A stretch of DNA of 64,000 nucleotides from Massilia sp. W12 (GCF_037300705.1 NZ_CP147776.1:3286001-3350000), one strand, 5' to 3'; positions 9,595 through 19,025 are shown, counted from the stretch's first letter. The notes: generated from the sequence alone by a model not told the origin. Made by a program: numbers and translations.

Positions 9595-11157
9595 TCATCG
9601 AACGCCGAACACCAGGCGCAGGATACGCGCCAGCTTGGGCGAAAATTGATGGATGGATTGCAATTCCTGCATTTTCATCATGCCGCTTCTGCGCAGCAGG
9701 AAAGCAAACGCCAGCATGGCGGCCAGCGCCGCCGGGATGCCGGGCCAGGGTTGCCAGCTTGCCGGCCAGGGCATGAGCAGCACAGCTTTGGCCATGATCA
9801 CCCCGCCCAGCAGCGGCGGCACGAGCGCGTGCAATTCACGCAAACCCAGTCCGGCTTGCAACAGCGGTTCTCTGCTTTTCCAGCGCAGCCAGGCAAACAC
9901 CAGGAAATACGGCAAGGCGCTGATAGCCACCAGCCACAAACTGTTTTTGGCCCAGGCGGCGGCGGCCAGCAAGACATAGCACAGCAGCGCTGCCCAGTTC
10001 CAGATGCGGTTGTGCAAAGCCAGCCGGCCCATCGGGTTTAAGCCTATCCATAAGGCTTCGCCCAGGGAAATCGCAGCCAATTGCAGCACAATCAAGAGCG
10101 CCAGCCAGACTTGCGAGCCGTAGCGGCCATGGGTGGCCAGATCAATCAATTCTTTGCCGCAGCCGGCCAGAAGCATCACGGCGGCGCATAAAATCGCCGC
10201 ATTCACGCGCAACAGCAAGGCCATCACCAGGCGGATGCGTTGCGGGTCGCGTTTTTCGGCATAGTCCGCCGCCAGGGTCGGCTCCAACATGCCGCGCATC
10301 AAAAACATCGGCGTCAGCTGGTAGGCGCGGTCGGCCAGGGTTTGGAAAAACCCGAATGCCGCCACCACCACCGGCGAGGCCACGCTGCCGACGATCAAAC
10401 GTAAAAACACGCCGCGAAACGGCAGATTCACCAGATAGGCGAACTGGGTGCTGATGCTGTCGCGCCATAAGCGGCCCCAGGCAAAACCGAACTGCAAACG
10501 GCCACTGGCCGGATGCGCGCGCGCAATCTTGCGCAATTCCAGCACCAGGCTCAGCTTTAAGGCCAGCGCCAGCAGCACTTCTGTGCCGGCCATCATCCAG
10601 GCCACGGCGATAAAGCCGGTCTGGCCGGCAAAACCCAGCCACAACAAAAGCGCCATGCGCAAGCAGGTGGCGCCCATTTGCAAAAACGCCTGCCGGCTTT
10701 GCAGCCCGAGCGCATTGCAATACACCGGAAATGAATCCGAACCGCCTAAAGCCAAGGCATACAGCAGCGCAGCCCAGGGCGCGCTTTGCAAGACTTGCCA
10801 TAATTGCGCCGGCAACCAGCGCTGGCCCAGCCAGAGCAGACCGAGAAACAGCAAGATCGTGGCGATGCGCACGCCCGAGAGGCTGACAAAAAGCCAGCAC
10901 AATTCGCGCCAGCGGCCCTGCTGGCGCAGCGGCGGCACAAAGCGATAAGCGATTCTGTCCACCCCGTACATGGTGCAAAACACCAGCACCGACAAGCAGC
11001 TGATGAAGATGGTGTAGGCGGCGTAATCTTCCACCGCCAGCGCGCGCACCAGCACAAACTGGGTGGCCAGGGCAATCACCGCCACCGCCAATTTAGCCAG
11101 GGCAAACCATTTCGCCTGGCGCGCTACCTGCGCTGCCTGATAGGGATGTTCGGCCAT
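9595..11157 (-). CDS. Wzx-like polysaccharide flippase
   Basis: 520 residues, almost wholly hydrophobic, with about 12-14 membrane segments; the N-terminal QAKWFALAKLAVAVIALATQ and the alternation of helices fit the MOP/Wzx oligosaccharide flippases. ATG at 11157 is preferred to a TTG two codons upstream because AGGGGG lies seven bases before it. Expected role: translocation of the undecaprenyl-linked repeat unit across the inner membrane. It lies between the Wzy-like gene (16-base gap) and a glycosyltransferase, the normal setting of a Wzx/Wzy pathway. Confidence 0.82.
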   Translation of the reverse strand: MAEHPYQAAQVARQAKWFALAKLAVAVIALATQFVLVRALAVEDYAAYTIFISCLSVLVFCTMYGVDRIAYRFVPPLRQQGRWRELCWLFVSLSGVRIATILLFLGLLWLGQRWLPAQLWQVLQSAPWAALLYALALGGSDSFPVYCNALGLQSRQAFLQMGATCLRMALLLWLGFAGQTGFIAVAWMMAGTEVLLALALKLSLVLELRKIARAHPASGRLQFGFAWGRLWRDSISTQFAYLVNLPFRGVFLRLIVGSVASPVVVAAFGFFQTLADRAYQLTPMFLMRGMLEPTLAADYAEKRDPQRIRLVMALLLRVNAAILCAAVMLLAGCGKELIDLATHGRYGSQVWLALLIVLQLAAISLGEALWIGLNPMGRLALHNRIWNWAALLCYVLLAAAAWAKNSLWLVAISALPYFLVFAWLRWKSREPLLQAGLGLRELHALVPPLLGGVIMAKAVLLMPWPASWQPWPGIPAALAAMLAFAFLLRRSGMMKMQELQSIHQFSPKLARILRLVFGVR

Positions 11158-11173
11158 TCGCAAGCCCCCTGCG

Positions 11174-12967
11174 TCAATGCGCCTGCGCGCCGGCGCGCTT
11201 GCGCTGCGGATACAAAGGCGCGGCGCGGCGCGGGCGGGGGATGAAGGCGCGCCGGCGGCCGGGCGCCGGCTCTTTCACCGGCGCAGCTTCCACTTTGGCG
11301 TCGGGCGCTTCCGGGAAGCGCGCAATTTGCACGATGCAACCCAAAATCCACAGGAACAGCAGTTGCAAAGTGGGTTCGTCAGTCAGGCTGCGGTTATAAA
11401 TCAGCTTGGACAGCATCAAGACCAGACTGGCGAAACAGGCGTCCATGATGGCGCGCTGGCGCTCGCTGCCCTGCCCTGAGCGCATAAAGCGCCACGCCAC
11501 CCAGATCCCGCCCAGCATCATGCCGACATAGGAAGTAAAGCCGAGCACGCCCAAATCCCACAGCAGCACAGCGACGGTGGTGGCGTCAATCGCCAGCGGT
11601 TCAAAGCGGCGCGCCACTTCGCCCTTGCCCAGCACGCTGCCGCTTTTGCTGGCGCCGGGGCCGTAGCCGATCATGCGGCGCGGCAAGCTGGCCTGGCGGT
11701 CTTCCGCCCACAGCGCGATTGAGGCGCCACGGCTGACTTCGCCTGTGGTGTAGTCGATATTGCGGGTGTCAAAGAAATAGCTGGTGGTGCGTTCGAGTTT
11801 TTCTGATGTGCCGGCTTTCTGGGTTTTTTCGTTTTTCCAATACAGCGCGTCATAGGTCACATACACACCGCCCAGCACGACCGCCAGCACAATCCCGGAG
11901 GCGATCACGGTGCCGACGTTTTTCAAAACGCGCTGACGCAGCACCATCAAACACATCACCGGAATCCAGACAAAACCGGCCTTGACCTCGCCTAACAGGA
12001 TGTTGGCGAAAATGCACAGCACGATGAAAATCACCCAGCGCCGGTCCAATTGCTTGCGATGCCAGGCGGCCAGGGCGTAGCCGAGCGCGCAAATCAGGAA
12101 AAACACCATCACCGCCGACAAGCCGCCGGCCACCTCGCTGCCGCCAAAGGTGCCGACCACCGAGTCAAAGCCCTGCGCGCGTTTGCCGGCGACGAAAAAA
12201 TGCTGATACGCCACCACTGGCAACTGGCACACCACCACCACCAGCATCAAGCGCCAGATGCGCTGCAAAAACAGGCTGTCCCATTTAAACCAGATCAGCA
12301 CGGCCAGCACGCCGAACATCGGGAAGGTGGTTTTCAGGGAGGAGATAATCTGCGAAGCGCCGGGGCGGTTGAGTGCAGTGCTGGCGAAAAAGCAGGCCAC
12401 AAACATCAACAGCGCAAACAACACCGGCCCAGCCTGGGGCAGCGGCTTCAAGTCGCGCCGGTTGTAGGTCGTGAATTCGAGTAAAGCGCGAAAAAACAGC
12501 AAGCCCCCCATGCCAACCGCAAGCCAGGGCGCTTTGCTGAATTTGGCGAAATACATAATCGAGCCTTGCACCAGAAAGGTCAGCACGAACAGCACTTGCA
12601 ACATGCCGCGCGTGCTCATCAGCACAAACACCATCACGGCAAACACCAGGCCGGCTAACAACACCACCAGAAAGGGGTTATCCAAGCCGGCCACAAAGCC
12701 CATGAAGGCCGGCACGATCATCAAAGGGATAAACAGGAGTTGCGGCGGCAAAAAAGGCCGCCGCCCCAGATGCGAACGCGAATAGCGCAAGCGATCCTGA
12801 TAAGTGCGCTTGATCCAGCGCCAGATGGTGCGCGGCAACAGCACGCACCAGACGCTCCCGCGCCACAACCACCGGGCGCCATCGCGCCAGGTTTGTGCGA
12901 CAAACAACAGGCGCACAAAGAGCCAAACAGCGCTGGCCCATTGGCCCATGCGGGAGAAAAATTTCAT
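11174..12967 (-). CDS. O-antigen ligase/polymerase family protein (Wzy-like)
   Basis: 597-residue integral membrane protein. A basic amphipathic N-terminus (about 1-75) precedes about a dozen hydrophobic helices; a long periplasmic loop (residues about 385-460, with TTSYFFDTRNIDYTTGEVS and GYGPGASKSGSV) and the RSLTDEPTLQLLF segment are typical of the O-antigen ligase/Wzy fold. The cytoplasmic tail after about residue 550 is rich in Pro, Ala, Arg and Lys. Within this locus it is the candidate polymerase joining repeat units at the periplasmic face. A ligase function is less likely because export genes epsE/epsF are present. Confidence 0.75.
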   Translation of the reverse strand: MKFFSRMGQWASAVWLFVRLLFVAQTWRDGARWLWRGSVWCVLLPRTIWRWIKRTYQDRLRYSRSHLGRRPFLPPQLLFIPLMIVPAFMGFVAGLDNPFLVVLLAGLVFAVMVFVLMSTRGMLQVLFVLTFLVQGSIMYFAKFSKAPWLAVGMGGLLFFRALLEFTTYNRRDLKPLPQAGPVLFALLMFVACFFASTALNRPGASQIISSLKTTFPMFGVLAVLIWFKWDSLFLQRIWRLMLVVVVCQLPVVAYQHFFVAGKRAQGFDSVVGTFGGSEVAGGLSAVMVFFLICALGYALAAWHRKQLDRRWVIFIVLCIFANILLGEVKAGFVWIPVMCLMVLRQRVLKNVGTVIASGIVLAVVLGGVYVTYDALYWKNEKTQKAGTSEKLERTTSYFFDTRNIDYTTGEVSRGASIALWAEDRQASLPRRMIGYGPGASKSGSVLGKGEVARRFEPLAIDATTVAVLLWDLGVLGFTSYVGMMLGGIWVAWRFMRSGQGSERQRAIMDACFASLVLMLSKLIYNRSLTDEPTLQLLFLWILGCIVQIARFPEAPDAKVEAAPVKEPAPGRRRAFIPRPRRAAPLYPQRKRAGAQAH

Positions 12968-12998
12968 TGCTTACTCAGTTTGCCGCAACAGCTGCGGC

Positions 12999-13679
12999 TT
13001 ATGCGCCAAATGTGCCAATCAAACGGCTGCGGCTCTTGGCGTCCAGATCGCGCAACATGCTGTTGACGAATTCATCTTGCAGTTTGTAAGACGCTTCCAG
13101 GTCGGTGTCGATATTCGATACGCGCACCAGCATGCCGTCCGGCACACGCCCGGTCAAGCCATAGGTCAGCGCCTGCAAACGGCGTTGCACCCCGGTCTGA
13201 ATCACTTTATCGCCCACCGTGATCCAATACGTGATCGGTTCATTGCGCGGGCCTTGCACCGCCATCAGGCGCTTGATCGGCAATTGGCCGTACTCGGTCA
13301 GCATCTGGCCCAGCACATTGCGGGTGACTTCAAAGCCTTGCGCGGTGTAGCAGACTTCCGGCTTGTGCACTTGCAAATTATTGCTCTGGTCGCCGCCGTA
13401 GGCGATTGAGAGCATGATGCGCTCGCCCTTGGTGTTGACATAGGTGCGCGAGAGCGTCTGGTCATACAGCACGGCCAGCTTGCGCTCGGTTTCCGGATCC
13501 GGTTTGACCGGAATAATGGTCGGGTCAACCTGCCAATCGCCAAACTTCTTGGGAATGATTTGTTCCAGAGAGAATTTGTCGTTTGCATTGATCTTCTTGG
13601 TCGGTTTCAGCGCCACAGCGCCCCAGGCTGCCGTCAGCAGCACCACCGCGATCAGAATTTGCCGGATATACGTCATCAT
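12999..13679 (-). CDS. epsI: Exosortase-B-associated protein EpsI
   Basis: 226 residues with an N-terminal membrane anchor (IRQILIAVVLLTAAWGAVAL) and the EpsI domain: FGDWQVD, YGGDQSNNLQVHKPEVCYTAQGF with its single conserved cysteine, and a second half containing TYWITVGDKV. EpsI proteins accompany or are fused to exosortases; their biochemical role is not settled. Translation is coupled to xrtB: the start codons at 13679/13676 overlap its TGA. The pairing with XrtB follows the methanolan-type eps arrangement. Confidence 0.9.
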   Translation of the reverse strand: MMTYIRQILIAVVLLTAAWGAVALKPTKKINANDKFSLEQIIPKKFGDWQVDPTIIPVKPDPETERKLAVLYDQTLSRTYVNTKGERIMLSIAYGGDQSNNLQVHKPEVCYTAQGFEVTRNVLGQMLTEYGQLPIKRLMAVQGPRNEPITYWITVGDKVIQTGVQRRLQALTYGLTGRVPDGMLVRVSNIDTDLEASYKLQDEFVNSMLRDLDAKSRSRLIGTFGA

Positions 13680-14587
13680 GCCCCCTGCTTTGCTGCCGGT
13701 TTATCTTTGAACAAGCCGATTTTGCCCACGATGGTGTCCATCAGGAACAGGAAACTCAAGGCCAGCACATATAAGAACATGCCGGTTGAGCCGTGGATAA
13801 AGCCCTGCCCCACTTCGTCACCAAAATAGTACGTGACCAGAATCAAAATCATCACCCGGATCACGTTTGCGACAAAGGCGATCGGCAAAATCGCCAATAC
13901 GATCAAGGCGTTGCGCAGGCGGTTTTGGTATTCCATCATGTACAGATACAGCACGCCGACGGCCGACAGCGAGAACATCGAGTGCAGGCCGGAACAGGCG
14001 TCGGCCACCAATAATTGATATTGTCCGATCACGAGTTGCACGCCTTCGCGCCCGATCGGATAACCGGCCCAGTACAAGACGTTTTCAGCAATGATGGAAA
14101 TGTATTTCTTCAGCGGTCCGGTCAGCGCATCCACCAGCGGGCCGGGCAAGGGCAGCAGGAAGATGATGAAGATAATCGGGAACCACAGATGGCGCAAACC
14201 GGCCCAGCCGCGCATGACCAAAACCACCCCGGCCAAGAGCGGGATAAAGGCGCCCAACTCAAAAATATTGATGACCTGCGAGCGGCCAATGGCGTAAATC
14301 AAGCCGCCAAAGATCAGGCAAAGCATGCCGGCGATCCAGGCCGGACGGTTGGGGCCGGCTTCGCACAAAAAGGCGTCGCGCAACTGCCACATGAGGTAAG
14401 AAATCACCGCCAGAATAATCGGGCCATGCGCCTGATCATCGGTTTGCCACAGGGTATTCCAAAAGTCATACACTGTGGGGCCGATCAAGGCTAAGCCGGC
14501 GGCCAGCGGCAGCCCCCATTCAATCAGGGCGGCCTTGAAATCACGACGCGCGCCAAAGGCGGCGGGGGATGCGGGGATAGCGCTCAT
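13676..14587 (-). CDS. xrtB: Exosortase B
   Basis: 303 residues, an eight-or-so helix membrane protease/transpeptidase. The catalytic triad of exosortases is visible: C198 in VADACSGLHS, R244 in VANVIRVMI and H265 in GFIHGSTGM. ATG at 14587 is chosen because GGAG lies nine bases upstream; it follows the epsG stop by two bases. Exosortases recognise C-terminal PEP-CTERM-type signals and cleave and anchor their substrates. The epsG/xrtB/epsI order identifies the B type. No PEP-CTERM substrate gene is seen in this window, so its targets lie elsewhere. Confidence 0.93.
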   Translation of the reverse strand: MSAIPASPAAFGARRDFKAALIEWGLPLAAGLALIGPTVYDFWNTLWQTDDQAHGPIILAVISYLMWQLRDAFLCEAGPNRPAWIAGMLCLIFGGLIYAIGRSQVINIFELGAFIPLLAGVVLVMRGWAGLRHLWFPIIFIIFLLPLPGPLVDALTGPLKKYISIIAENVLYWAGYPIGREGVQLVIGQYQLLVADACSGLHSMFSLSAVGVLYLYMMEYQNRLRNALIVLAILPIAFVANVIRVMILILVTYYFGDEVGQGFIHGSTGMFLYVLALSFLFLMDTIVGKIGLFKDKPAAKQGA

Positions 14588-14589
14588 TG

Positions 14590-15456
14590 TCAAAACTCCA
14601 GTAACACAGATCCAACCACTTCAGCATTGCTGCGTTGCACCTGTTCATTCATCACATTCACATCGGACAAACGGGTCTTATCTTTGCGCACCGCCAACAA
14701 CACGCCCCCCACGCGCGAGGCGATGGTGAGCGCATCGGCGCTGCTGGCAAAGTCGGAAGTGTCATACAAGACCACATCGTAACGCTTGCACAATTCGTCG
14801 TTCAAGGCGCCAAAACTGGTGCGCGCCAGCAATTCCTGGGGATTGGGCGGCAGCGTGCCGGCCTGCAGCACGGATAAATCGACAAAGGCATTGGTGCGCT
14901 GAATCACATCAAGACCTGCGCGCCCGGCCAGAATGTCGGATAAGCCCTGACGCCCTTCCAGGCAAAACAGTTTGTGTTGGCAGGGTGTGCGCAAATTGGC
15001 GTCCACCAGCAAAGTGTGTTCGCCCAGCTGGGAAAACACAATCGCCAGATTCGCCGCCAGAAAACTGGCCCCTTCACCGGAATTGATGGCGGCCACCATC
15101 AGCGCTTTTTCCCCTTGCGCAAACCAGCGCAGCATGAGTTGCGAACGGACAGCGCGCAAAGCTTCCACATGCACCGAAAAAGGGTGAAAGGCGGCCACCA
15201 GATCCACCGGATAGGGGCTGTGGCCGGCTTGCAGATAGGGATAATCAAACTGGTGCGCCAGCACGCCTTGAATATCCGCCTCAGTCACCAGGCCCAGATG
15301 CTGCGCAGCCTCGCCAAAGCGCATGCCTTTTTCGCGCTGGATGCGCAAAATCTGTTCTGCATCTTCCGGCGTGATCTTGCCCATTTCGAGCAGAATGCGG
15401 CCAATACTGCTGTCACGGCTGACCGCAGCCATGCCGACTTGTTTCTCCTCGCTCAT
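14590..15456 (-). CDS. epsG: EpsG-type tyrosine-kinase-like chain-length protein
   Basis: 288 residues. Residues about 15-75 form a GspE/MshE-like N-terminal domain (IGRILLEMGKITPEDAEQIL); the rest is a MinD/BY-kinase-like P-loop domain with SGEGASFLAANLA (Walker A region), LLVDANLRTP (Walker A' region) and VVLYDTSDF (Walker B region). The usual invariant Walker A lysine is alanine here (codon 15067-15069), and no C-terminal tyrosine cluster is present, so classical autophosphorylation is doubtful. It overlaps epsF by ATGA and precedes xrtB, the standard eps order. Expected role: partner of EpsF in controlling polymer length. Confidence 0.88.
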   Translation of the reverse strand: MSEEKQVGMAAVSRDSSIGRILLEMGKITPEDAEQILRIQREKGMRFGEAAQHLGLVTEADIQGVLAHQFDYPYLQAGHSPYPVDLVAAFHPFSVHVEALRAVRSQLMLRWFAQGEKALMVAAINSGEGASFLAANLAIVFSQLGEHTLLVDANLRTPCQHKLFCLEGRQGLSDILAGRAGLDVIQRTNAFVDLSVLQAGTLPPNPQELLARTSFGALNDELCKRYDVVLYDTSDFASSADALTIASRVGGVLLAVRKDKTRLSDVNVMNEQVQRSNAEVVGSVLLEF

Positions 15457-16889
15457 ACCTTCTTCTTCCTTTCGCCTTTAGCGCTGCTCTTGCTCTTGCG
15501 CGAAAACAGCTTGCGCAGCCATTGCATACGGCGTTTATTCGGCGCACCCCAGGACAGCTGCCCCATCACCGGGACTTCCAGCGCATTCACCAGATCGGTG
15601 GCGGAGCGCACGCGGCGATCCATCATTTCCGCCAACAGGCCAAAGCCGATGCCCAGCATGCCGCCGATGAAAATCGAAAGCGCCACATTCAAGACAATGC
15701 GCGGGCTGGAATGATCCAGCGGCGGCACCGCCGGGGCCAGCACGGCGATATCGGATTGATTGGACTGGCCTTCCAGATTGGCCTGGGTGAAGCGTTGTGA
15801 AGCAGTGTCATAGGCGCGCTGCGCGCTTTCGACTTCACGCATCAACAAATTCATTTGGTCGCGCGTGCGGTTCAATTCCAGGATCTTGGTTTTTTGCGCG
15901 CTCAAGGCGGCGCGGATTTCCGCTTCGCGTTGCTGCATGATGCGCGCATTGTTGGAAACGCTGTTGCTGGTGGCGGCGATATGCTCGGCCAGCGCGCTGC
16001 GCAGCTTATCCACTTCCGCCTTGGCGGATTGATATTGCGGATGGTTTTTATCCAGGCGCTGCGCCACTTCCGAAAACTTGGCTTCTGCGGTGGCCAGCGA
16101 AATGCGCATATTCTGCACCAGCGGATTGCCGCCCACGTCCGGCGATTCAATCGGGTTGGCCCCCTTCGCCATTTGCTGGCGCGAGGTCGCTTCGGCCATG
16201 GCCGCCTGCGCCAGCACCAATTGCCCGCCCAGATCGTTCAAGCGCGTGGTTTCCACGTCCAGCCGGTTATCGACGGAATACAGATTGTTTTCCTGCTGAT
16301 AGGTGGAGAGCTTTTTCTGCGCGCTTTCCAGATTGTCGCGCAATACCTTGAGCTGGCCGGTGAAGAAAGTGGCGGCCTTTTTCAGCGGATCAACCTTGAG
16401 TTGCACCGACATCTTTTGATATTGCTCGGCGAACATATTCGCCACCCGCGCCGCGCTGTCCGGGTCATTTGATTTATAGGTAATGGTCAAGACCGAGCTT
16501 TCCTTGGACGGCTCGACGATCAAGCCTTTGAGCAAAATCTCCGCCAACCATTCACGGATCTTGCCATTGCCCTTGGTGGCTTTCATGAACTCTTCTTTGT
16601 ACACCGGCTCGTCAGCCCAGCGCAACTCATCCACCACCGCCAAAGAGACCGACATCGAGCTGATGATATCGACCTGAGTCGCCATATAACCCGGCATCAA
16701 TTGCGCCGGCAGCGTCATGCCGGTGACCGGATCCACCCCTTTGTAATTCAATACCAGGCTGGTGGAGGCTTTATAGCTTTTCGGCAACATCATGCTGATC
16801 GCCAGCGTGGCGGAAACCGTCACGATGAGGGTGATCAGGCTGATTTTCAGGTGCGCCCTGAGGATCAGGAATAACTGGGAAAAATTCAT
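15453..16889 (-). CDS. epsF: Chain-length determinant protein EpsF (Wzz/GumC-like)
   Basis: 478 residues. A membrane segment at about 12-35 and a second at about 405-428 bracket a large periplasmic region with long coiled-coil helices (about 160-360, for example NLESAQKKLSTYQQEN and AEIRAALSAQKTKILELN). The proline-containing TM2 region (PPLDHSSPRIVLNVALS) and basic cytoplasmic tail (RKSKSSAKGERKKK) fit the polysaccharide co-polymerase family. It sits in the inner membrane and works with the outer-membrane channel EpsE and with EpsG. The gap to epsE is 21 bases; its stop overlaps epsG. Confidence 0.92.
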   Translation of the reverse strand: MNFSQLFLILRAHLKISLITLIVTVSATLAISMMLPKSYKASTSLVLNYKGVDPVTGMTLPAQLMPGYMATQVDIISSMSVSLAVVDELRWADEPVYKEEFMKATKGNGKIREWLAEILLKGLIVEPSKESSVLTITYKSNDPDSAARVANMFAEQYQKMSVQLKVDPLKKAATFFTGQLKVLRDNLESAQKKLSTYQQENNLYSVDNRLDVETTRLNDLGGQLVLAQAAMAEATSRQQMAKGANPIESPDVGGNPLVQNMRISLATAEAKFSEVAQRLDKNHPQYQSAKAEVDKLRSALAEHIAATSNSVSNNARIMQQREAEIRAALSAQKTKILELNRTRDQMNLLMREVESAQRAYDTASQRFTQANLEGQSNQSDIAVLAPAVPPLDHSSPRIVLNVALSIFIGGMLGIGFGLLAEMMDRRVRSATDLVNALEVPVMGQLSWGAPNKRRMQWLRKLFSRKSKSSAKGERKKKV

Positions 16890-16910
16890 TGCGTGCTTCT
16901 TTCAAAGTCC

Positions 16911-17723
16911 TCAGAACAGGCTTTCCTGGATGTACACCACATCCTCGGCGCGCAACAGGTCGTCATGTTTGGCTTGCAAGACCTGGATTTTGCCATCCGG
17001 GCCTTGGCGCTTGATGCGCACGCCGCGCTCTGTGCCGCGTGCGGTCAGGCCGCCGGCCATCGCCAGCCCCTGCAACACCGTCATATTCCGCTCCAGCCGG
17101 TATTGGCTGGGGCGCTGCACTTCGCCATAGATATAAAAACGCGGCGCACGTTCGACATACACCACGTCGCCGCCCTGCATCAAACCATTTTCTTTGAGTT
17201 CCGTGCTGCGGAACATGGCGACGATATCGATTTCTTCACGCTGCGGTTTGCCGTCGCGATAACGGATCACTGTCACCGTGTCTGCCGCATCCTGCGCCAA
17301 ACCGCCGGCCAGGGCCAGCACATCGCTCAACATACGCCGTCCTTCAAGCGGAAAACGGCCCGGACGGTTGACCATGCCCAACACCGACACCTGCTGGCTT
17401 TGCATCTGCGTCACCGTGACATTGATTTGCGGATTTTTCAAAAAACCGCCGGCTTCCAGCATCGCCGCGATTTTCTTTTCGGCGGCGGAGGGCGAGAGCC
17501 GGCCCACAATCACTTCGCCGACCAGGGGATAGGTGATTTTGCCCGATTCGCTGACCCGGGTTTCAAGCGTCATATCTGGATTGCCATACACCACGATGCG
17601 CACCGCATCGCCCGGCCCCAGCAGATATTCGGCAGCCGCAGCCACACCCGGCCAACTCGCCAGGCACAGCGAAAACAACAAGAGCTGCGCAAGCAGTCTG
17701 CGCAATTGGAGCATGTTCTTCAT
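16911..17723 (-). CDS. epsE: Polysaccharide export protein EpsE (Wza-like)
   Basis: 270 residues from the ATG at 17723 (MKNMLQLRRLLAQLLLFSLC), which starts a proper signal peptide; the longer upstream frame is a low-complexity Pro/Leu/Arg artefact of the epsD tail. YLLGPGDAVRIVVYGNPDM begins the Poly_export domain (about 30-105), followed by two SLBB-type repeats (QVSVLGMVNRPGRFPLEG and FYIYGEVQRPSQYRLE). No lipobox cysteine is evident at the cleavage site. It should form the periplasmic/outer-membrane export conduit. The gene lies 88 bases after epsD and 21 before epsF. Confidence 0.93.
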   Translation of the reverse strand: MKNMLQLRRLLAQLLLFSLCLASWPGVAAAAEYLLGPGDAVRIVVYGNPDMTLETRVSESGKITYPLVGEVIVGRLSPSAAEKKIAAMLEAGGFLKNPQINVTVTQMQSQQVSVLGMVNRPGRFPLEGRRMLSDVLALAGGLAQDAADTVTVIRYRDGKPQREEIDIVAMFRSTELKENGLMQGGDVVYVERAPRFYIYGEVQRPSQYRLERNMTVLQGLAMAGGLTARGTERGVRIKRQGPDGKIQVLQAKHDDLLRAEDVVYIQESLF

Positions 17724-17811
17724 ACCATCCCATCCGCGTGCCGGAGCCCTGCCCGCTCCGGCGGTTTGTCTCATATCGTGCGATTGCCGGCCAGGCAGGA
17801 CCGGCCTCAAA

Positions 17812-18792
17812 TTATTGTGCGGAAGCGGAAGCAGCAGCAGCCGATGCGGCCGGCGCAGCTTCAGCCGGAGCCGCTGCCGGAGCCGAAGCGGCGGCGGGAG
17901 CGGATGCAGCGGCGGAAGCGGATGCAGCGGCGGAAGCGGAAGCCGGGCCTTTCGGCGCACCCGGCAGGTAGTCGATCTTGGCGTTTTCACGCAAACGCTT
18001 GATCTCAGCTTCGGTGGTTTCCTTCTGCTTCTTGCTCATCAGGAATTGTTCGATTTGCGGCGAAGCCTGTTCCAGCGTGACCGGGGCGTCTTTGATATTG
18101 ATGATTTGCAGCAGGGTCGAGACCGGGCCTTCATTCACCAGGAACAGTTCGGTGCGTTTTTCCAGCATCTTGCTGCTCATCTGCGGCGGCAGATCAGAGG
18201 TCGAGCGGGCCAGATCATTGCGCGCGAATTTCAGGCCTTTCTTTTCCAGATAGGCGGCGACTTCATCGAGCGTTTTGACGGTATCGAGCATTTTCTTCAT
18301 TTCTTCGTCGATATCCTTGCCGGCCAATTGCAACTGCTTCATTTCAAACACTTTGCGCTCGCCGAAAAACACCGGGTTTTTCTTGAAGTAATCTTCGATT
18401 TCAGATTTGGTGGGTTTGCCCAGGGCCGCAATTTTCTTTTGCAGATAGGCTTGCGCAAGCATGGTGGACTTGGTGTTTTCGATGGCTTGCATCACGGTCG
18501 GGCTGCGGTCCATCTTTTCTTTGACCGCCGCTTCCACCAGCAATTGGCGGTTGATCAGCTCTTCCATCATTTGCTTGGAGGCCGCATCATGCTGCGCCTG
18601 CGGCACATTGGCGCGGGTCAGCGCATCGTTCAATTGAGAAATCGTGATTTCCTCGCCATTCACAGAGACGATGGACTGACCCGGTTTCTTCTCTTTGTCA
18701 CCGCAGGCGGATAAGGCGGCCACCAGCATCAACGATGCGGCAATGGTTTTGACGACCGGGGATGCCTTGCGGGAGGAATTGGCGAAGATCAT
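17812..18792 (-). CDS. epsD: EpsD-family peptidyl-prolyl isomerase lipoprotein
   Basis: 326 residues. A signal peptide ends in the lipobox LSAC, so the mature protein is a lipoprotein. Residues about 38-150 look like a SurA-type N-terminal chaperone domain (VNGEEITISQLNDALTR, IENTKSTMLAQAYLQKKIA), followed by a parvulin-like region (VFEMKQLQLAGKDIDEEM). The last roughly 45 residues are almost only Ala, Ser and Pro in short repeats, an odd tail for the family. AGGAG lies upstream of the ATG. It is the first gene after a 233-base gap, so it probably begins the epsD-to-algD transcription unit. Predicted role: folding of export components in the periplasm. Confidence 0.88.
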   Translation of the reverse strand: MIFANSSRKASPVVKTIAASLMLVAALSACGDKEKKPGQSIVSVNGEEITISQLNDALTRANVPQAQHDAASKQMMEELINRQLLVEAAVKEKMDRSPTVMQAIENTKSTMLAQAYLQKKIAALGKPTKSEIEDYFKKNPVFFGERKVFEMKQLQLAGKDIDEEMKKMLDTVKTLDEVAAYLEKKGLKFARNDLARSTSDLPPQMSSKMLEKRTELFLVNEGPVSTLLQIINIKDAPVTLEQASPQIEQFLMSKKQKETTEAEIKRLRENAKIDYLPGAPKGPASASAAASASAAASAPAAASAPAAAPAEAAPAASAAAASASAQ

Positions 18793-19025
18793 TGAGGTTT
18801 GCTCCTAAAAATATGTTTTTGATTTGATGCAAGCAATACAGGCGTATCAGACAAGGCCTGAGCACATACGCGCAGCGCGACTGAAAACTGATAAAAACGC
18901 TAAACCGGACGGCTCGGACTGGCTGGGTGATGTCTGAAGGCCTTGTTGCAAAGTTGCAATAAAAAAGCCTGCGGCATTATACACCAGCCAGAAATACTGT
19001 TAATGAATAGCGACTGCGCACAAGA

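Noticed and set aside
17724-17990. Long N-terminal extension of EpsE, rich in Pro, Leu and Arg
   Set aside because: It reads the epsD Ala/Ser repeat in another frame; a proper signal peptide begins at 17723.
16911-18020. Repeat-rich DNA at the epsD/epsE junction as a CRISPR or transposon end
   Set aside because: The repeats are codon-level Ala/Ser/Pro units inside epsD, with no spacers or inverted ends.
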